This document shows, one piece after another, positions 35,033 to 42,603 of a stretch of 42,603 nt of DNA. Position 1 is the stretch's first letter. Each line of letters begins with the position of its first letter. This DNA comes from Clostridia bacterium (GTDB taxonomy: Bacteria; Bacillota; Clostridia; Peptostreptococcales; Acidaminobacteraceae). The position numbers and the translations under genes were made by a program. The notes under the pieces were generated by a model. That model was not told the origin of the DNA. It did no database searches and was given only the letters and a program-made list of their open reading frames with translations. The stretch spans positions 1-42,603 of the forward strand of contig JAFGVN010000010.1 in the NCBI GenBank assembly GCA_016937975.1, in the 5' to 3' direction.

Positions 35033-35512
35033 TTATCCTAACATCATAACATGGAAATAGTAAGTCAAAGTATAAACCACGATACCCGCTGTAATAACAC
35101 CAGCAATAATGGCTGCAGAAGCTTTTCTAAAACTGATCTTTGTAATCACTGCTGCAACACAACCTGTATAAGCACCAGTCATCGGTAAGGGTATTGCAAC
35201 CAGTAAAAATAATCCAAGTAAACGGTATTGTCTGTAGTGATGAATTTTTCTTGCTGCTCTTTCCTCATATCTTGTAAAAAATCCTCTTAATGCAGTCAGT
35301 TTCTTAAAATGATAAAATAAGGGATTAATGATTAATAATAAAATAGGAACAATCATTGAATTTCCTAATATGGCTATAATCATTGCTTTAAAGGGTGACA
35401 TCCCCAAACCCACACCTAAAGGGATCGCTCCTCTCAGTTCGACAATAGGAAACATCGAGATGATGAATACACTGAGTTCTGCTGGTAAAAACTGATTTAA
35501 TAAATCAAACAC
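35033..35512 (-). CDS. Small multidrug export family membrane protein (PF06695-like)
   Basis: A 159-residue membrane protein with four or five TM segments. The pattern FPIVELRGAIPLGVGLGMSP near the N-terminus and VAIPLPMTGAYTGCVAA in the middle are hallmarks of the 'small multi-drug export protein' family, whose actual substrate is not established. GTG start at 35512 with AAAGGA 6 nt upstream and only 2 bp after the LytTR stop. It is the last gene of the pseudokinase/LytTR operon, with a terminator directly downstream. Its presence with a signalling module suggests an envelope role, but this is inference. Confidence 0.85.
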   Translation of the reverse strand: MFDLLNQFLPAELSVFIISMFPIVELRGAIPLGVGLGMSPFKAMIIAILGNSMIVPILLLIINPLFYHFKKLTALRGFFTRYEERAARKIHHYRQYRLLGLFLLVAIPLPMTGAYTGCVAAVITKISFRKASAAIIAGVITAGIVVYTLTYYFHVMMLG

Positions 35513-35514
35513 TT

Positions 35515-36255
35515 TTAATCCTTTCCATGATGAACGATATGGCTTAGTCGGTATTTTTGATAACCATCACTTAAAATATCATCCGCTTTTTTTCTACTCA
35601 TATGAGCCACTCTGTCATAAGACTCAAATTCAATATTATAGGTTCTTTGATTTTCGATGATTCGATCCACATTGTTAAAATTGACTATGTATGAGCTATG
35701 GACCCTCAAAAAACTTGAAGGCAAATCTGATACAATATTTTTTAAACTGTCATGAATTTCATAAGATTGAACCCTCGTATGTATTTTAACTAATTTATCT
35801 ACTTTTTCAAAGAATAAAATATCCTCATAAGGTAAAAAATAAATGGAATTATGTTCTTTAACCATATATCTCCCACCTTTTTTTTGACTGTAGTGTTCAA
35901 GCAAAGTGTTCCTTCTAACAAGGATTTTCAAAGCTTCAAGAACCTTTTTCCAATCAATTGGAGAAACATAATACCCCAATAGATTTAAACTCATATATTT
36001 TTTTACATGATCTTTATTTTTTAAACAAACCATTACATCCACTTGAGATCTTGCCATGGCTTCTAGTAAAAGGGGGGTTATTTCCTCTGAAAGACGATCA
36101 TCCAACAAAATAAGATCATGTTGCCTCGACAAAGCAAGGTTTGCCAATCGACAAGCCGTTACTTCTTGAATTTCAACATCTACATTCAGTTCATCCATCA
36201 GTACCTTCAATACTTTGGAGTAATCACTTCGTTCTGAAAAAACAAGGACTTTCAT
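35515..36255 (-). CDS. LytTR-family response regulator with degenerate receiver
   Basis: A 246-residue regulator. Residues ~1-115 have receiver-like topology (MKVLVFSERSDY, DLILLDDRL, GYYVSPIDW). The likely phospho-acceptor Asp in LLDD is kept, but the acidic pair after strand 1 is Ser-Glu and the conserved Lys after strand 5 is Ser, so normal phosphorylation is doubtful. Residues ~140-235 are a LytTR DNA-binding domain: YFLPYEDILFFEKVDKLVKI, the SLKNI helix region, FLRVHSSYIVNFNNVDRI. LytTR activators bind two direct repeats with a period near 21 bp, which is what three promoters in this window show. ATG 36255 has GGGAG 6 nt upstream; ATG 36267 is in frame. Third gene of an operon headed by the pseudokinase. 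Confidence 0.88.
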   Translation of the reverse strand: MKVLVFSERSDYSKVLKVLMDELNVDVEIQEVTACRLANLALSRQHDLILLDDRLSEEITPLLLEAMARSQVDVMVCLKNKDHVKKYMSLNLLGYYVSPIDWKKVLEALKILVRRNTLLEHYSQKKGGRYMVKEHNSIYFLPYEDILFFEKVDKLVKIHTRVQSYEIHDSLKNIVSDLPSSFLRVHSSYIVNFNNVDRIIENQRTYNIEFESYDRVAHMSRKKADDILSDGYQKYRLSHIVHHGKD

Positions 36256-36282
36256 AAATTCTCCCATCTGGAAGCAAAACCT

Positions 36283-36672
36283 TTAGCCTAAATAGACGCT
36301 CTCAATAATTTCAGGATAAGAATGTTTGATGATTTCTATCAAATAACATTCAATCATCTTGGTGATGCCAAATAATCTTTGATCCTCCATGAAATATCGA
36401 ATCAGATCATCTAAAGTATTTCTTCTTAATCTTATATCACGTTTTGAATAGAGATAACGCATCCCTTTTCTAGTAATGCTAATTTGAGACGTGGGATGTT
36501 TAGGATAAAAGCACATCAGAATATTTTCCTGATTGGAATACATTTTAATACCTATCCCACCATTGATCGATTGAATATCCATAGGATATTTAAAGGTCAA
36601 ATTCTCTTTCATTGTGATTTCTAAGATTTGATAGATCTCATCTAAGGTTATTTTCTTATATCTGTTTTGCAT
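36283..36672 (-). CDS. Uncharacterised 129-aa protein between pseudokinase and LytTR genes
   Basis: A 129-residue soluble protein, no signal peptide or TM. It is basic, beginning MQNRYKKITLDEIYQILEIT; the middle is beta-rich (GGIGIKMYSNQENILMCF) and the end helical (DDLIRYFMEDQRLFGITKMIECYLIEII). I recognise no family. RBS AGGAGA lies 6 nt upstream of the ATG. Its place inside a signalling operon, 62 bp after the pseudokinase and 27 bp before the LytTR start, suggests a signalling adaptor, but nothing in the sequence proves it. Confidence 0.6.
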   Translation of the reverse strand: MQNRYKKITLDEIYQILEITMKENLTFKYPMDIQSINGGIGIKMYSNQENILMCFYPKHPTSQISITRKGMRYLYSKRDIRLRRNTLDDLIRYFMEDQRLFGITKMIECYLIEIIKHSYPEIIESVYLG

Positions 36673-36734
36673 TCTATCTCTCCTATACCCAATCTTTTAT
36701 GTTTAAATACGTTCTGTCATATGAAATGATTTTT

Positions 36735-38558
36735 TTATTCTTCAATTAACTCTACAGTCAATTTTTTTATCTCTGACATTTGATCTTGATTACTGCTGCT
36801 CAAATAAAGTTCATAAAGACCTGCTTGTAATGGATATTCTGATAATTTCATTTGGTTAGCATCCTCAAAGCTCACTTCCAAATCAATTTTTCCATCTTTC
36901 GAGAGCCACTCTATGGTTACCTTTTGATCTGTTTGTAACCAATTTAAGGTTTCATTTAAACTCAGTTGAAAACCCTTTAAGAAAACTACAGGTGGCTTTA
37001 AAGCATTTTCATCAATCAGGTCAATTTCAGTCATGACACTTTCAGAAACCTTATCATCTTCCTTCAATTTAACAAGAAATTGATAGTGACCTTCTTTCAG
37101 TTGGAAAAAATCTAAATCCAAATGATTTTGCTCTACATCGATTTGATATATCAAGTGAAAATCTTTAAAGATTTTCACCTCAGTAATTTTATTTTCATTT
37201 TCCCAGGAAATAATTTTATTCTCACTGGTGTAAAAAACATAATAAGGATGCATAAAACCCGGTTTTTCTTTTAAAAGGTTCTCTTTTTCCTCTACAACAA
37301 ATTCAATTTCACGGGGTTCAATGGTATCATTATCTACATGAAACCCATATCGTCCCGGTGACAAATCATAAGTTGACAGATCGATAAAATGCTCCTCCTG
37401 TACAATGAACCAAACATCCTCTTCATTAGAAATCTTTATTTCCTGTAAACCTTCATCATCGGTTTCCCAAGTTATCAAGCTGTGATTATCATTGATGACA
37501 AAATCCTCTTTCAAAAATTGAAATTCATCTATTGCAACTTCCTCTTCCAAACTTTTAGCAAGAAACCACTTCAAGACAATGAAACTTAAGACCATCATCA
37601 TGAGTAAAGCAAAAATCCATTTGAACATTTGGCCATTCTTACTTTTATCTTCTGGCATGTATTTCAGTAGACTGATCATTTCAGGAATTGTTATTTCTCT
37701 TTTATTGGGATCTTCTTCTAACACCTTGCTGAGGACATAGTCAATCCTACCAGATTCCAATCTCAATTCTAAATTTGGCTTTTCAAAATGTTTATAGCCA
37801 ACAAATTCCATCATATAATTAAGGAGTTGCCCCAAGGGGTACAAATCACTTTTAAAAGTTAGCTCTCCATGGATTTGAGCTTCTGGCGCCATAAAAAGCT
37901 GCTCCGATATTTGAATGATTGAATCCTGTTTCAATTTTAATTTCACAGAGAAACCCTTCAGAATAATCGAAGTATCGGTAATATAGATACTGCTGGGTTT
38001 AATGATTTTGTAAACATAACCTTGCTGATGCAAAGCTGTTATCTGGTTTAAGATTTTAATATAAATGTCTATTAAAAGATTTGGCTTAAGAACCTTATAT
38101 TTTAGTAATTGATCCAATGTCGGGTACAAGATATAGGGCATAACCACATAAACCGTATTATTTTCATAAAACACATCAATAACTTCAATGATATTCAGCT
38201 TCTCTCCTAAACGTTTCATCAAGAAGGCATCTTCTTTATATTGCTCCTTTAGAAGGCTAAAATCTCTAGAAGCTTCAGGACTATCTTTTTTTAAGGTGAT
38301 CTGTTGATGCTCTCTAATCAACTCCAAAGGTTCACTCTCGTAGAAAAAAGTGCCTTGGGGAAAAAATTCTTTCACAACAAAAAAACGATTCAAAACTGTA
38401 TCTTTAACCTTGTAAGTATAGGTTTTATGACTTCGATGAATCACCTTATCAATAACATATGGTGATTTGCCGATTCTTTCAGTACACTTTAATCCGTATA
38501 AAGTATCTATATGCTCTTCAAATGCACCTAATTGAAGCAATTCCTCTAAATTAATCAT
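36735..38558 (-). CDS. Membrane-anchored pseudokinase with extracellular Ig-like repeats
   Basis: A 607-residue protein. Residues ~30-290 have a protein-kinase fold: the ATP-site Lys is present (FFVVKEFFPQG), hinge-like VYVVMPYILY, MAPEAQ as the APE motif and DLYPLGQLL after it. The catalytic loop that should read HRDLKPEN is YKIIKPSSIYI, and the DFG position is LKGFS, so both catalytic Asp residues are missing: a pseudokinase. A TM segment (WIFALLMMMVLSFIVLKWFL, ~316-335) is followed by about three Ig/FnIII-like modules outside the cell (each with a 'Y.F.V' strand). ATG 38558 has GGGAGG 4 nt upstream; TTG 38570 is in frame. It heads the operon with the 129-aa protein, LytTR and the export protein. 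I infer a sensor that signals by binding, not phosphorylation. Confidence 0.82.
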   Translation of the reverse strand: MINLEELLQLGAFEEHIDTLYGLKCTERIGKSPYVIDKVIHRSHKTYTYKVKDTVLNRFFVVKEFFPQGTFFYESEPLELIREHQQITLKKDSPEASRDFSLLKEQYKEDAFLMKRLGEKLNIIEVIDVFYENNTVYVVMPYILYPTLDQLLKYKVLKPNLLIDIYIKILNQITALHQQGYVYKIIKPSSIYITDTSIILKGFSVKLKLKQDSIIQISEQLFMAPEAQIHGELTFKSDLYPLGQLLNYMMEFVGYKHFEKPNLELRLESGRIDYVLSKVLEEDPNKREITIPEMISLLKYMPEDKSKNGQMFKWIFALLMMMVLSFIVLKWFLAKSLEEEVAIDEFQFLKEDFVINDNHSLITWETDDEGLQEIKISNEEDVWFIVQEEHFIDLSTYDLSPGRYGFHVDNDTIEPREIEFVVEEKENLLKEKPGFMHPYYVFYTSENKIISWENENKITEVKIFKDFHLIYQIDVEQNHLDLDFFQLKEGHYQFLVKLKEDDKVSESVMTEIDLIDENALKPPVVFLKGFQLSLNETLNWLQTDQKVTIEWLSKDGKIDLEVSFEDANQMKLSEYPLQAGLYELYLSSSNQDQMSEIKKLTVELIEE

Positions 38559-38576
38559 AGTGCCTCCCAATTTATC

Positions 38577-38645
38577 ATTGTATCTCCTTTTATGATTATT
38601 ACAATTGATTTGCTTTATTTAGCCATATACTGGATTATTTAGACA
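38577..38645 (-). promoter_or_regulatory. Pseudokinase/LytTR operon promoter with tandem activator sites
   Basis: On the minus strand, TGTCTAAATA (38636-38645, one mismatch) and TGGCTAAATA (38616-38625) lie 20 bp apart start to start. After 11 bp comes -35 TTGTAA (38599-38604), a 16-bp spacer and -10 TACAAT (38577-38582). Same spacing to the -35 as at the Tad and SLH promoters. The leader is only about a dozen bases and contains the RBS. Because LytTR is in this operon, positive autoregulation is suggested. Confidence 0.68.
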
Positions 38646-38658
38646 AATCCATATTTTT

Positions 38659-38688
38659 TTGATATGAAGTTTTTTTTATGGGTATAAC
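38659..38688 (+). promoter_or_regulatory. Candidate chemoreceptor promoter
   Basis: TTGATA (38659-38664), 18-bp spacer, TATAAC (38683-38688), about 28 bp before the chemoreceptor ATG. No sigma-28 type signal (TAAA...CCGATAA) is seen. The activator repeats lie only 14 bp upstream of the -35 but in the opposite orientation. Confidence 0.4.
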
Positions 38689-38715
38689 AAATCTATAAAA
38701 ATATTGGAGGTGTCC

Positions 38716-40491
38716 ATGAAGAAAATAAGCACAAGAATCATAGTTGCTGTTATCTCAACCGTTATGATTGTTACCATTATTCTTGGTACAACTGGTTATC
38801 TTGCCATGAAGAAAATTAACGATGATCGAATCAATCAACTAGAAGATAAAATGTACGAAGACTATGATATCTTAATAGAAACAACTGTACAGGCTTTAAA
38901 CTCTCAATTAGATGGCATTTTACAGGATATGGAGGCAGGAAGCCTCACAGAAGACCAAGCAAAGGCTTTTGCTGCACAGATGATTCGTTCTTCTCGATAT
39001 GGTGAAAGCGGTTATTTCTGGGTTGACGACTATGAAGGAAACAACGTTGTTCTTCTTGGTCGTGAAGACGTTGAAGGAATTAATCGTATTGGACTTCAAG
39101 ATACTCAAAATCAATACATTGTGAAGGACATGATTGAAATTGCCAAATCTGGCGGTGGCTATTACGACTACTATTTTCCGAAGCCTGGCGAAGAAGAATC
39201 CCTTCCAAAAAGAGCTTATGTTCAAACCTTTGAACCTTTTGAGTGGGTTTTAGGAACAGGCAATTATACAGATGATATTGATGCCTTCATTCAAAATGAA
39301 AAGGAAGTTGCACAAGATAATCTCAATGGTGTTCTCATCTTAATGGTTGTGATTATTGTTATTTCACTGGTCATAGGTTACGTGGTTGCCCTTATTATGG
39401 GTAAAAGCATTTCAAAACCTATTGAAACCATCATCAAACTCATCAATATGACAGCTGATCTTAACATTTTTGACGATCCTCAATTCAATTATGTTTTGAA
39501 TTTTAAAGGTGAAACTGGCGATATTGCCATGGCTCTTGGTAAATTAAGAGGCATACTAAGAAATATTGTATATGATCTTCAAAATGATTCTAACCGTCTC
39601 AAGGATACTTCAGCCATTTTAAATGATATCGCAAGTACTGGAAAAGTTGGAATGGAAGCAGTTAGTGAAACAGCAGGCGAATTTGCAAAAGGCGCTTCTG
39701 AACAAGCCCAAGATGCTCAGAGAGCATCTGAAAGTATGATTACACTTTCTCAAGAAATTGATGTCAGCGTTGAAGCTGCAACAGAACTCCAACAAGCCAC
39801 TACTGATGTCAATAAAAGCAGTAAAACTGGTGGTCAACTCATTCGTGACTTAGATGAAAAATTTGATTTAACGATAGATACGATTCATTTGTTGGATGAA
39901 AACGTTAAAACTTTATCTTTAAAATCTTCTTCAATTGGTGATATCACGAGCACCATTCAAGCCATTGCTGAACAAACCAATTTATTGGCTTTAAATGCGG
40001 CAATTGAAGCTGCTCGGGCAGGTGAAGCTGGACGTGGTTTTGCAGTCGTTGCAGAAGAAATCAGAAAATTAGCAGAACAAACATCCACTTCAACAACACG
40101 TATTACGGATATTATCAATGAAATCCAAGAGGAAATACAGTTAACCGAAGTAAATATGCAAAGTTCCAACGAAAACATTGCTTCATCTGGCGAACTGGTT
40201 ACTAAAGTACAATCCGCTTTCAAAGCCATCGAATCTTCAATGATGACTACCATGTATTCCCTTGAACAAATTGGCAAGAGTATTCAATTGGTTAATGATT
40301 CTAAATCTCATGTAACCATTTCCATACAAGGGATATCCTCTATAACTGAAGAGAATGCAGCAGCATCTGAAGAAATTTCAGCAACGATGGATACACAATC
40401 TGAGATGATGAATACCATCTTCGATAAAGTTGAAGAGGTCAACGATATTACTACTAGACTTACAGATATGATTAACAAATTTCAAATTTAG
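38716..40491 (+). CDS. Methyl-accepting chemotaxis protein with single Cache domain
   Basis: A 591-residue chemoreceptor. TM1 (residues 8-28), an extracellular sCache_2 domain (~40-200; landmarks [32 protein letters not shown] and [15 protein letters not shown]), TM2 (~208-235, [20 protein letters not shown]), a HAMP-like linker, and a cytoplasmic signalling domain with hairpin tip [20 protein letters not shown] then [19 protein letters not shown]. sCache_2 domains typically bind small organic acids. No C-terminal CheR-binding pentapeptide. ATG 38716 has TTGGAGG upstream; TTG 38704 is in frame. It is divergent from the pseudokinase gene and shares its intergenic region. Confidence 0.93.
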   Translation: MKKISTRIIVAVISTVMIVTIILGTTGYLAMKKINDDRINQLEDKMYEDYDILIETTVQALNSQLDGILQDMEAGSLTEDQAKAFAAQMIRSSRYGESGYFWVDDYEGNNVVLLGREDVEGINRIGLQDTQNQYIVKDMIEIAKSGGGYYDYYFPKPGEEESLPKRAYVQTFEPFEWVLGTGNYTDDIDAFIQNEKEVAQDNLNGVLILMVVIIVISLVIGYVVALIMGKSISKPIETIIKLINMTADLNIFDDPQFNYVLNFKGETGDIAMALGKLRGILRNIVYDLQNDSNRLKDTSAILNDIASTGKVGMEAVSETAGEFAKGASEQAQDAQRASESMITLSQEIDVSVEAATELQQATTDVNKSSKTGGQLIRDLDEKFDLTIDTIHLLDENVKTLSLKSSSIGDITSTIQAIAEQTNLLALNAAIEAARAGEAGRGFAVVAEEIRKLAEQTSTSTTRITDIINEIQEEIQLTEVNMQSSNENIASSGELVTKVQSAFKAIESSMMTTMYSLEQIGKSIQLVNDSKSHVTISIQGISSITEENAAASEEISATMDTQSEMMNTIFDKVEEVNDITTRLTDMINKFQI

Positions 40492-40494
40492 TAA

Positions 40495-40520
40495 AAGTGA
40501 GGTACATGACTACCTCACTT
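40495..40520 (-). terminator. Terminator for the EAL-HDOD gene
   Basis: AAGTGAGGTA-gtcatg-TACCTCACTT, a perfect 10-bp stem followed by TT on the minus strand, 19 nt after the EAL-HDOD stop. Confidence 0.7.
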
Positions 40521-40530
40521 CAAATTGAAA

Positions 40531-40555
40531 AACCCACATCACTGTGGGTTCTTTT
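40531..40555 (+). terminator. Terminator for the chemoreceptor gene
   Basis: AACCCACA-tcac-TGTGGGTT followed by CTTTT, about 40 nt after the chemoreceptor stop; it overlaps the last codons of the converging EAL-HDOD gene. Confidence 0.72.
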
Positions 40556-41774
40556 CATGCATGCTCCGATAAGTTTTCTCTGCCCAAGATATAGCCGAAA
40601 CATAATGTTCCGGAAGGCTTTTCCAATCATAACCAATTCTAGAAGCAGAGCTTTCCACGTCGTCAAATTCTGCTTTCTCATAAGCAAGACTTAACTTCAA
40701 AGCGTCAGTAAACTCTGTGTTCTTACCTAACAAGGTATCTTTGAGATTTTTTGCCAGAGGAAGATTTTCTAAAATATCTTCCATACGCATCTCCAAAATA
40801 ACATCCAATACAGACAAGGTTCCCAATAAACTCAATTCATCTTCAGCATTTTTTAAAAAAGAATTTCTCGCAATACTAGATAAAAGACTAGAACGAATTA
40901 AGGCATATTTGTAAACTTCATTAGTTTCTTGATTGATCATACTTCCCATCATAGCCATTGTTAGCCATCTTTTAAAATTCTTCACGCCTAAAATTGCTAG
41001 ACCTTGTTGTATCGATTTAATTTCATTAAAAGGTTTCATATTGGCATTGGCAAGTTTTAAAAGTTTATAGGTTAAGGATACATCTACCATGATAATATTT
41101 GACATCTTCTTAAAATCCGGTTCAGGTTCATTCAGCTCTTGCATCAAGCGAACATAGTTAAGCCCCATGTCTGACATTGACTTACTAGTTTCTACAGATG
41201 GCTTTGCGAAATAATAACCTTGGAAGTAATCATATCCATGGTCTTTTGCCCATTGAAATTCTTCCTTTGTTTCTACTTTTTCTGCCAACAATTTAATGTT
41301 GCGAAGTTTCAATTGATGTGTAATCAGTGCGAGATCTTCCTTTGTATTGGTTCTAAAATCAACTTTCACCAAGTCAATATATTCAAGCATCTCTTCATAT
41401 GGATAATTGATATCAAAATCATCTAAAGCTATTGTATAGCCAGCTTCATTTAAATGTGCTAGCTTTTTAAGAAATTTTGGATCTGGAGCAACCGTTTCCA
41501 AAACCTCTATTGTCATTTTTTCATGGCTTACCAATTCAGGAACTCCATGCATAATGAGATTCTTATCAAAGTTTACAAAAGCTCTTGTACCCGAAACCAA
41601 ATTTTCTATACCAAAATTAAAATAACTATTCACCAACAGCAAAGAAGTAGCTACATCATCAGTTATGTTACCTTTAAACACATTTTCTAGACTATCTCGA
41701 TATAACAATTCATAGGCAACTACATTGTATTCAGCATCAAATATAGGCTGTCTAGCTATATATACATTATTCAT
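40539..41774 (-). CDS. EAL-HDOD signalling protein (YuxH/CdgJ type)
   Basis: A 411-residue protein: N-terminal EAL domain (~1-200) and C-terminal HDOD domain (~205-400). Start ARQPIFD is typical of the group. Most EAL catalytic positions are kept: Glu in YELLYR, Asn in FVNFD, Glu in IEVLET, Asp pair in LDDFD, Lys in VKVDF, Glu in AEKVET, Gln in YFQGYYF. Loop 6 reads DDFDIN, not DDFGTG. So either weak cyclic-di-GMP hydrolysis or binding only is possible. HDOD landmarks are IMVDVSLTYKLLKLAN and IQQGLAILGVKNFKRWL. RBS AGGAGG. Such proteins often control motility or chemotaxis; it converges on the chemoreceptor gene. Confidence 0.88.
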   Translation of the reverse strand: MNNVYIARQPIFDAEYNVVAYELLYRDSLENVFKGNITDDVATSLLLVNSYFNFGIENLVSGTRAFVNFDKNLIMHGVPELVSHEKMTIEVLETVAPDPKFLKKLAHLNEAGYTIALDDFDINYPYEEMLEYIDLVKVDFRTNTKEDLALITHQLKLRNIKLLAEKVETKEEFQWAKDHGYDYFQGYYFAKPSVETSKSMSDMGLNYVRLMQELNEPEPDFKKMSNIIMVDVSLTYKLLKLANANMKPFNEIKSIQQGLAILGVKNFKRWLTMAMMGSMINQETNEVYKYALIRSSLLSSIARNSFLKNAEDELSLLGTLSVLDVILEMRMEDILENLPLAKNLKDTLLGKNTEFTDALKLSLAYEKAEFDDVESSASRIGYDWKSLPEHYVSAISWAEKTYRSMHEKNPQ

Positions 41775-41865
41775 GGGATTTCCTCCTGACTATTCTATAC
41801 CCATAGATTTCCACTCATAATCTTATACTGAAAAAAATCTCGCTCTTGTAAAAGCCTAAAAAACA

Positions 41866-41899
41866 AAAGTGAGTAAACGCACTAAGCATTCCTCACTTT
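41866..41899 (-). terminator. Possible terminator of the ankyrin-protein gene
   Basis: AAAGTGAG/CTCACTTT arms with an 18-nt loop followed by TGTTTTTT on the minus strand; one arm lies in the last codons of the gene. The long loop lowers confidence. Confidence 0.5.
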
Positions 41900-42502
41900 A
41901 TATTTATTCGGTTCAGTTTTTAATTTATGCTCAAAATATGTATAAGTTTCCAAGCTACACCAGGACTCAAAAAAACTATCCAAGGTTAAACCACGCTTCT
42001 CCATGAAACGATTCATCCCTCGATCAATGAAAATCTTCATGAGATCAAAATCCATGGTATTTAAGGATTTAAGGAAGTGTTTACCCTCACAATCGCAAAC
42101 ATTTAAGTCAACACCTGCATCCACAAGCATTTGAGCTTTTCCATAATCATTGCAGCCAAAAATTGGCGTGCGTTGTTGTTTATTTTTTAAATTCAAATCC
42201 GGATTGTATTGAAGAATTAAAGCCAACTTCTCCAGATTCTCACAAAGATGTATGACACTATCTCCATTCTTGTTTTGAAGGTTCAATTCTATTCCTGCAT
42301 CTAAAAGCATTTTTAGAACTTCTAAAGCAACATCTTCTTTAACCGCAAAAAAAAGTGCGTTCTCCTTAGATTTCTTACAAATCTTTTGGATATCACCCTC
42401 ATGGATAATACGTTGTACCATTTCTGGATCGTTTAAATACTTGTAAATTTTTTTCTCTTCACGTTCATCTCTATCACCTAAGAATATTATAATACAAAAC
42501 AT
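41882..42502 (-). CDS. Ankyrin-repeat protein
   Basis: A 206-residue soluble protein built of about four ankyrin repeats: ENALFFAVKEDVALEVLKMLLDAGIELNLQNKNGDSVIHL, then NLKNKQQRTPIFGCNDYGKAQMLVDAGVDLNV and DFDLMKIFIDRGMN. The pattern '(L/I)L(L/V)(D)AG(I/V)(D/E)LN' is clear. A hydrophobic N-terminus (MFCIIIFLG) is too short for a clear TM. RBS AGGA lies 4 nt upstream of the ATG. Ankyrin repeats mediate protein-protein contact; no partner is evident. The end of the gene overlaps a weak terminator. Confidence 0.75.
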   Translation of the reverse strand: MFCIIIFLGDRDEREEKKIYKYLNDPEMVQRIIHEGDIQKICKKSKENALFFAVKEDVALEVLKMLLDAGIELNLQNKNGDSVIHLCENLEKLALILQYNPDLNLKNKQQRTPIFGCNDYGKAQMLVDAGVDLNVCDCEGKHFLKSLNTMDFDLMKIFIDRGMNRFMEKRGLTLDSFFESWCSLETYTYFEHKLKTEPNKYKVRNA

Positions 42503-42520
42503 TTATCCTGACTATCTAAA

Positions 42521-42603
42521 GAAAACCAAAGGTTTTCTAAAAGATAAAGAAAACCAAAGGTTTTCTAAAAGATAAAGAAAACCAAAGGTTTTCTAAAAGA
42601 TAA
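42521..42603. repeat. 28-bp palindromic tandem repeat at the window edge
   Basis: The unit GAAAACC-AAA-GGTTTTC followed by TAAAAGATAAA (28 bp) occurs three times with no spacer, starting at 42521, 42549 and 42577, and runs to the window end. Each unit is a 7-bp hairpin; on the minus strand it is followed by TTTATCTTTT, so it looks like a triplicated terminator of a gene lying to the right. Confidence 0.85.

Noticed and set aside
36285-36300. TTTAGCC motif upstream of the LytTR start codon
   Set aside because: A single half-site inside the coding end of the 129-aa gene, with no partner copy and no promoter.
42521-42603. CRISPR array, because of regularly repeated 28-bp units
   Set aside because: The units abut with no unique spacers, and no cas gene is nearby. 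It is a tandem hairpin repeat.

Overview
The window looks like a chromosomal stretch of a low-GC, single-membrane Bacillota bacterium, most likely a member of Clostridia. The DNA is AT-rich, nearly every gene has a strong AGGAGG-type ribosome binding site, the large surface protein carries S-layer homology (SLH) repeats, and the Tad pilus locus has no outer-membrane secretin. I cannot name the genus. No rRNA, tRNA, transposase or phage gene was seen. The left edge cuts through a giant gene and the right edge falls inside a tandem repeat.

Layout. (1) 1-4564, minus: a very large secreted protein ending in a TNT-like (NAD+ glycohydrolase) toxin domain, its stop codon beyond the left edge. (2) 4565-4957: a leader region with two copies of a structured element whose loop is conserved and whose stem arms differ but still pair. 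(3) 4958-14357, minus: a compact Tad/Flp pilus operon: DUF192 protein, two paralogous envelope proteins, TadB, RcpC/CpaB, CpaE/TadZ, TadA, Flp pilin (56 aa), TadE, TadG-like, TadC. (4) 14753-20434, minus: a 1893-residue Big/SLH surface protein. (5) 20759-25915: a small repeat-containing protein, a membrane protein, two MFS transporters, PadR and Crp/Fnr regulators, a cupin. (6) 25960-27087: a membrane GGDEF protein whose ribosome binding site lies in a hairpin. (7) 27117-31363, minus: a polyamine uptake operon (XRE-cupin regulator, potA, potB, potC, potD). (8) 31613-34782: an unknown two-TM protein and two more MFS exporters. (9) 35033-38558, minus: a signalling operon with a membrane pseudokinase, an unknown protein, a LytTR regulator and a small export protein. 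(10) 38716-42502: a sCache chemoreceptor, an EAL-HDOD protein, and an ankyrin-repeat protein next to a 28-bp palindromic tandem repeat.

The strongest new signal is regulatory. Three promoters (Tad operon, SLH protein, pseudokinase/LytTR operon) each carry two direct copies of TGGCTAAATA with a 20-21 bp period. In all three, the nearer copy sits exactly 11 bp upstream of a TTGTnn -35 box. This is the geometry of LytTR-family activator sites, and a LytTR regulator is encoded in one of the three operons. I infer a small, self-activating surface regulon coupling the pilus, the SLH protein and the pseudokinase/LytTR module.

The second signal is the duplicated structured element in the leader of the TNT-toxin gene, a candidate cis-regulatory RNA that I cannot assign to a known class. 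One GGDEF and one EAL-HDOD protein suggest local cyclic-di-GMP metabolism, which commonly governs pili and adhesins, but no direct link is visible in the DNA.
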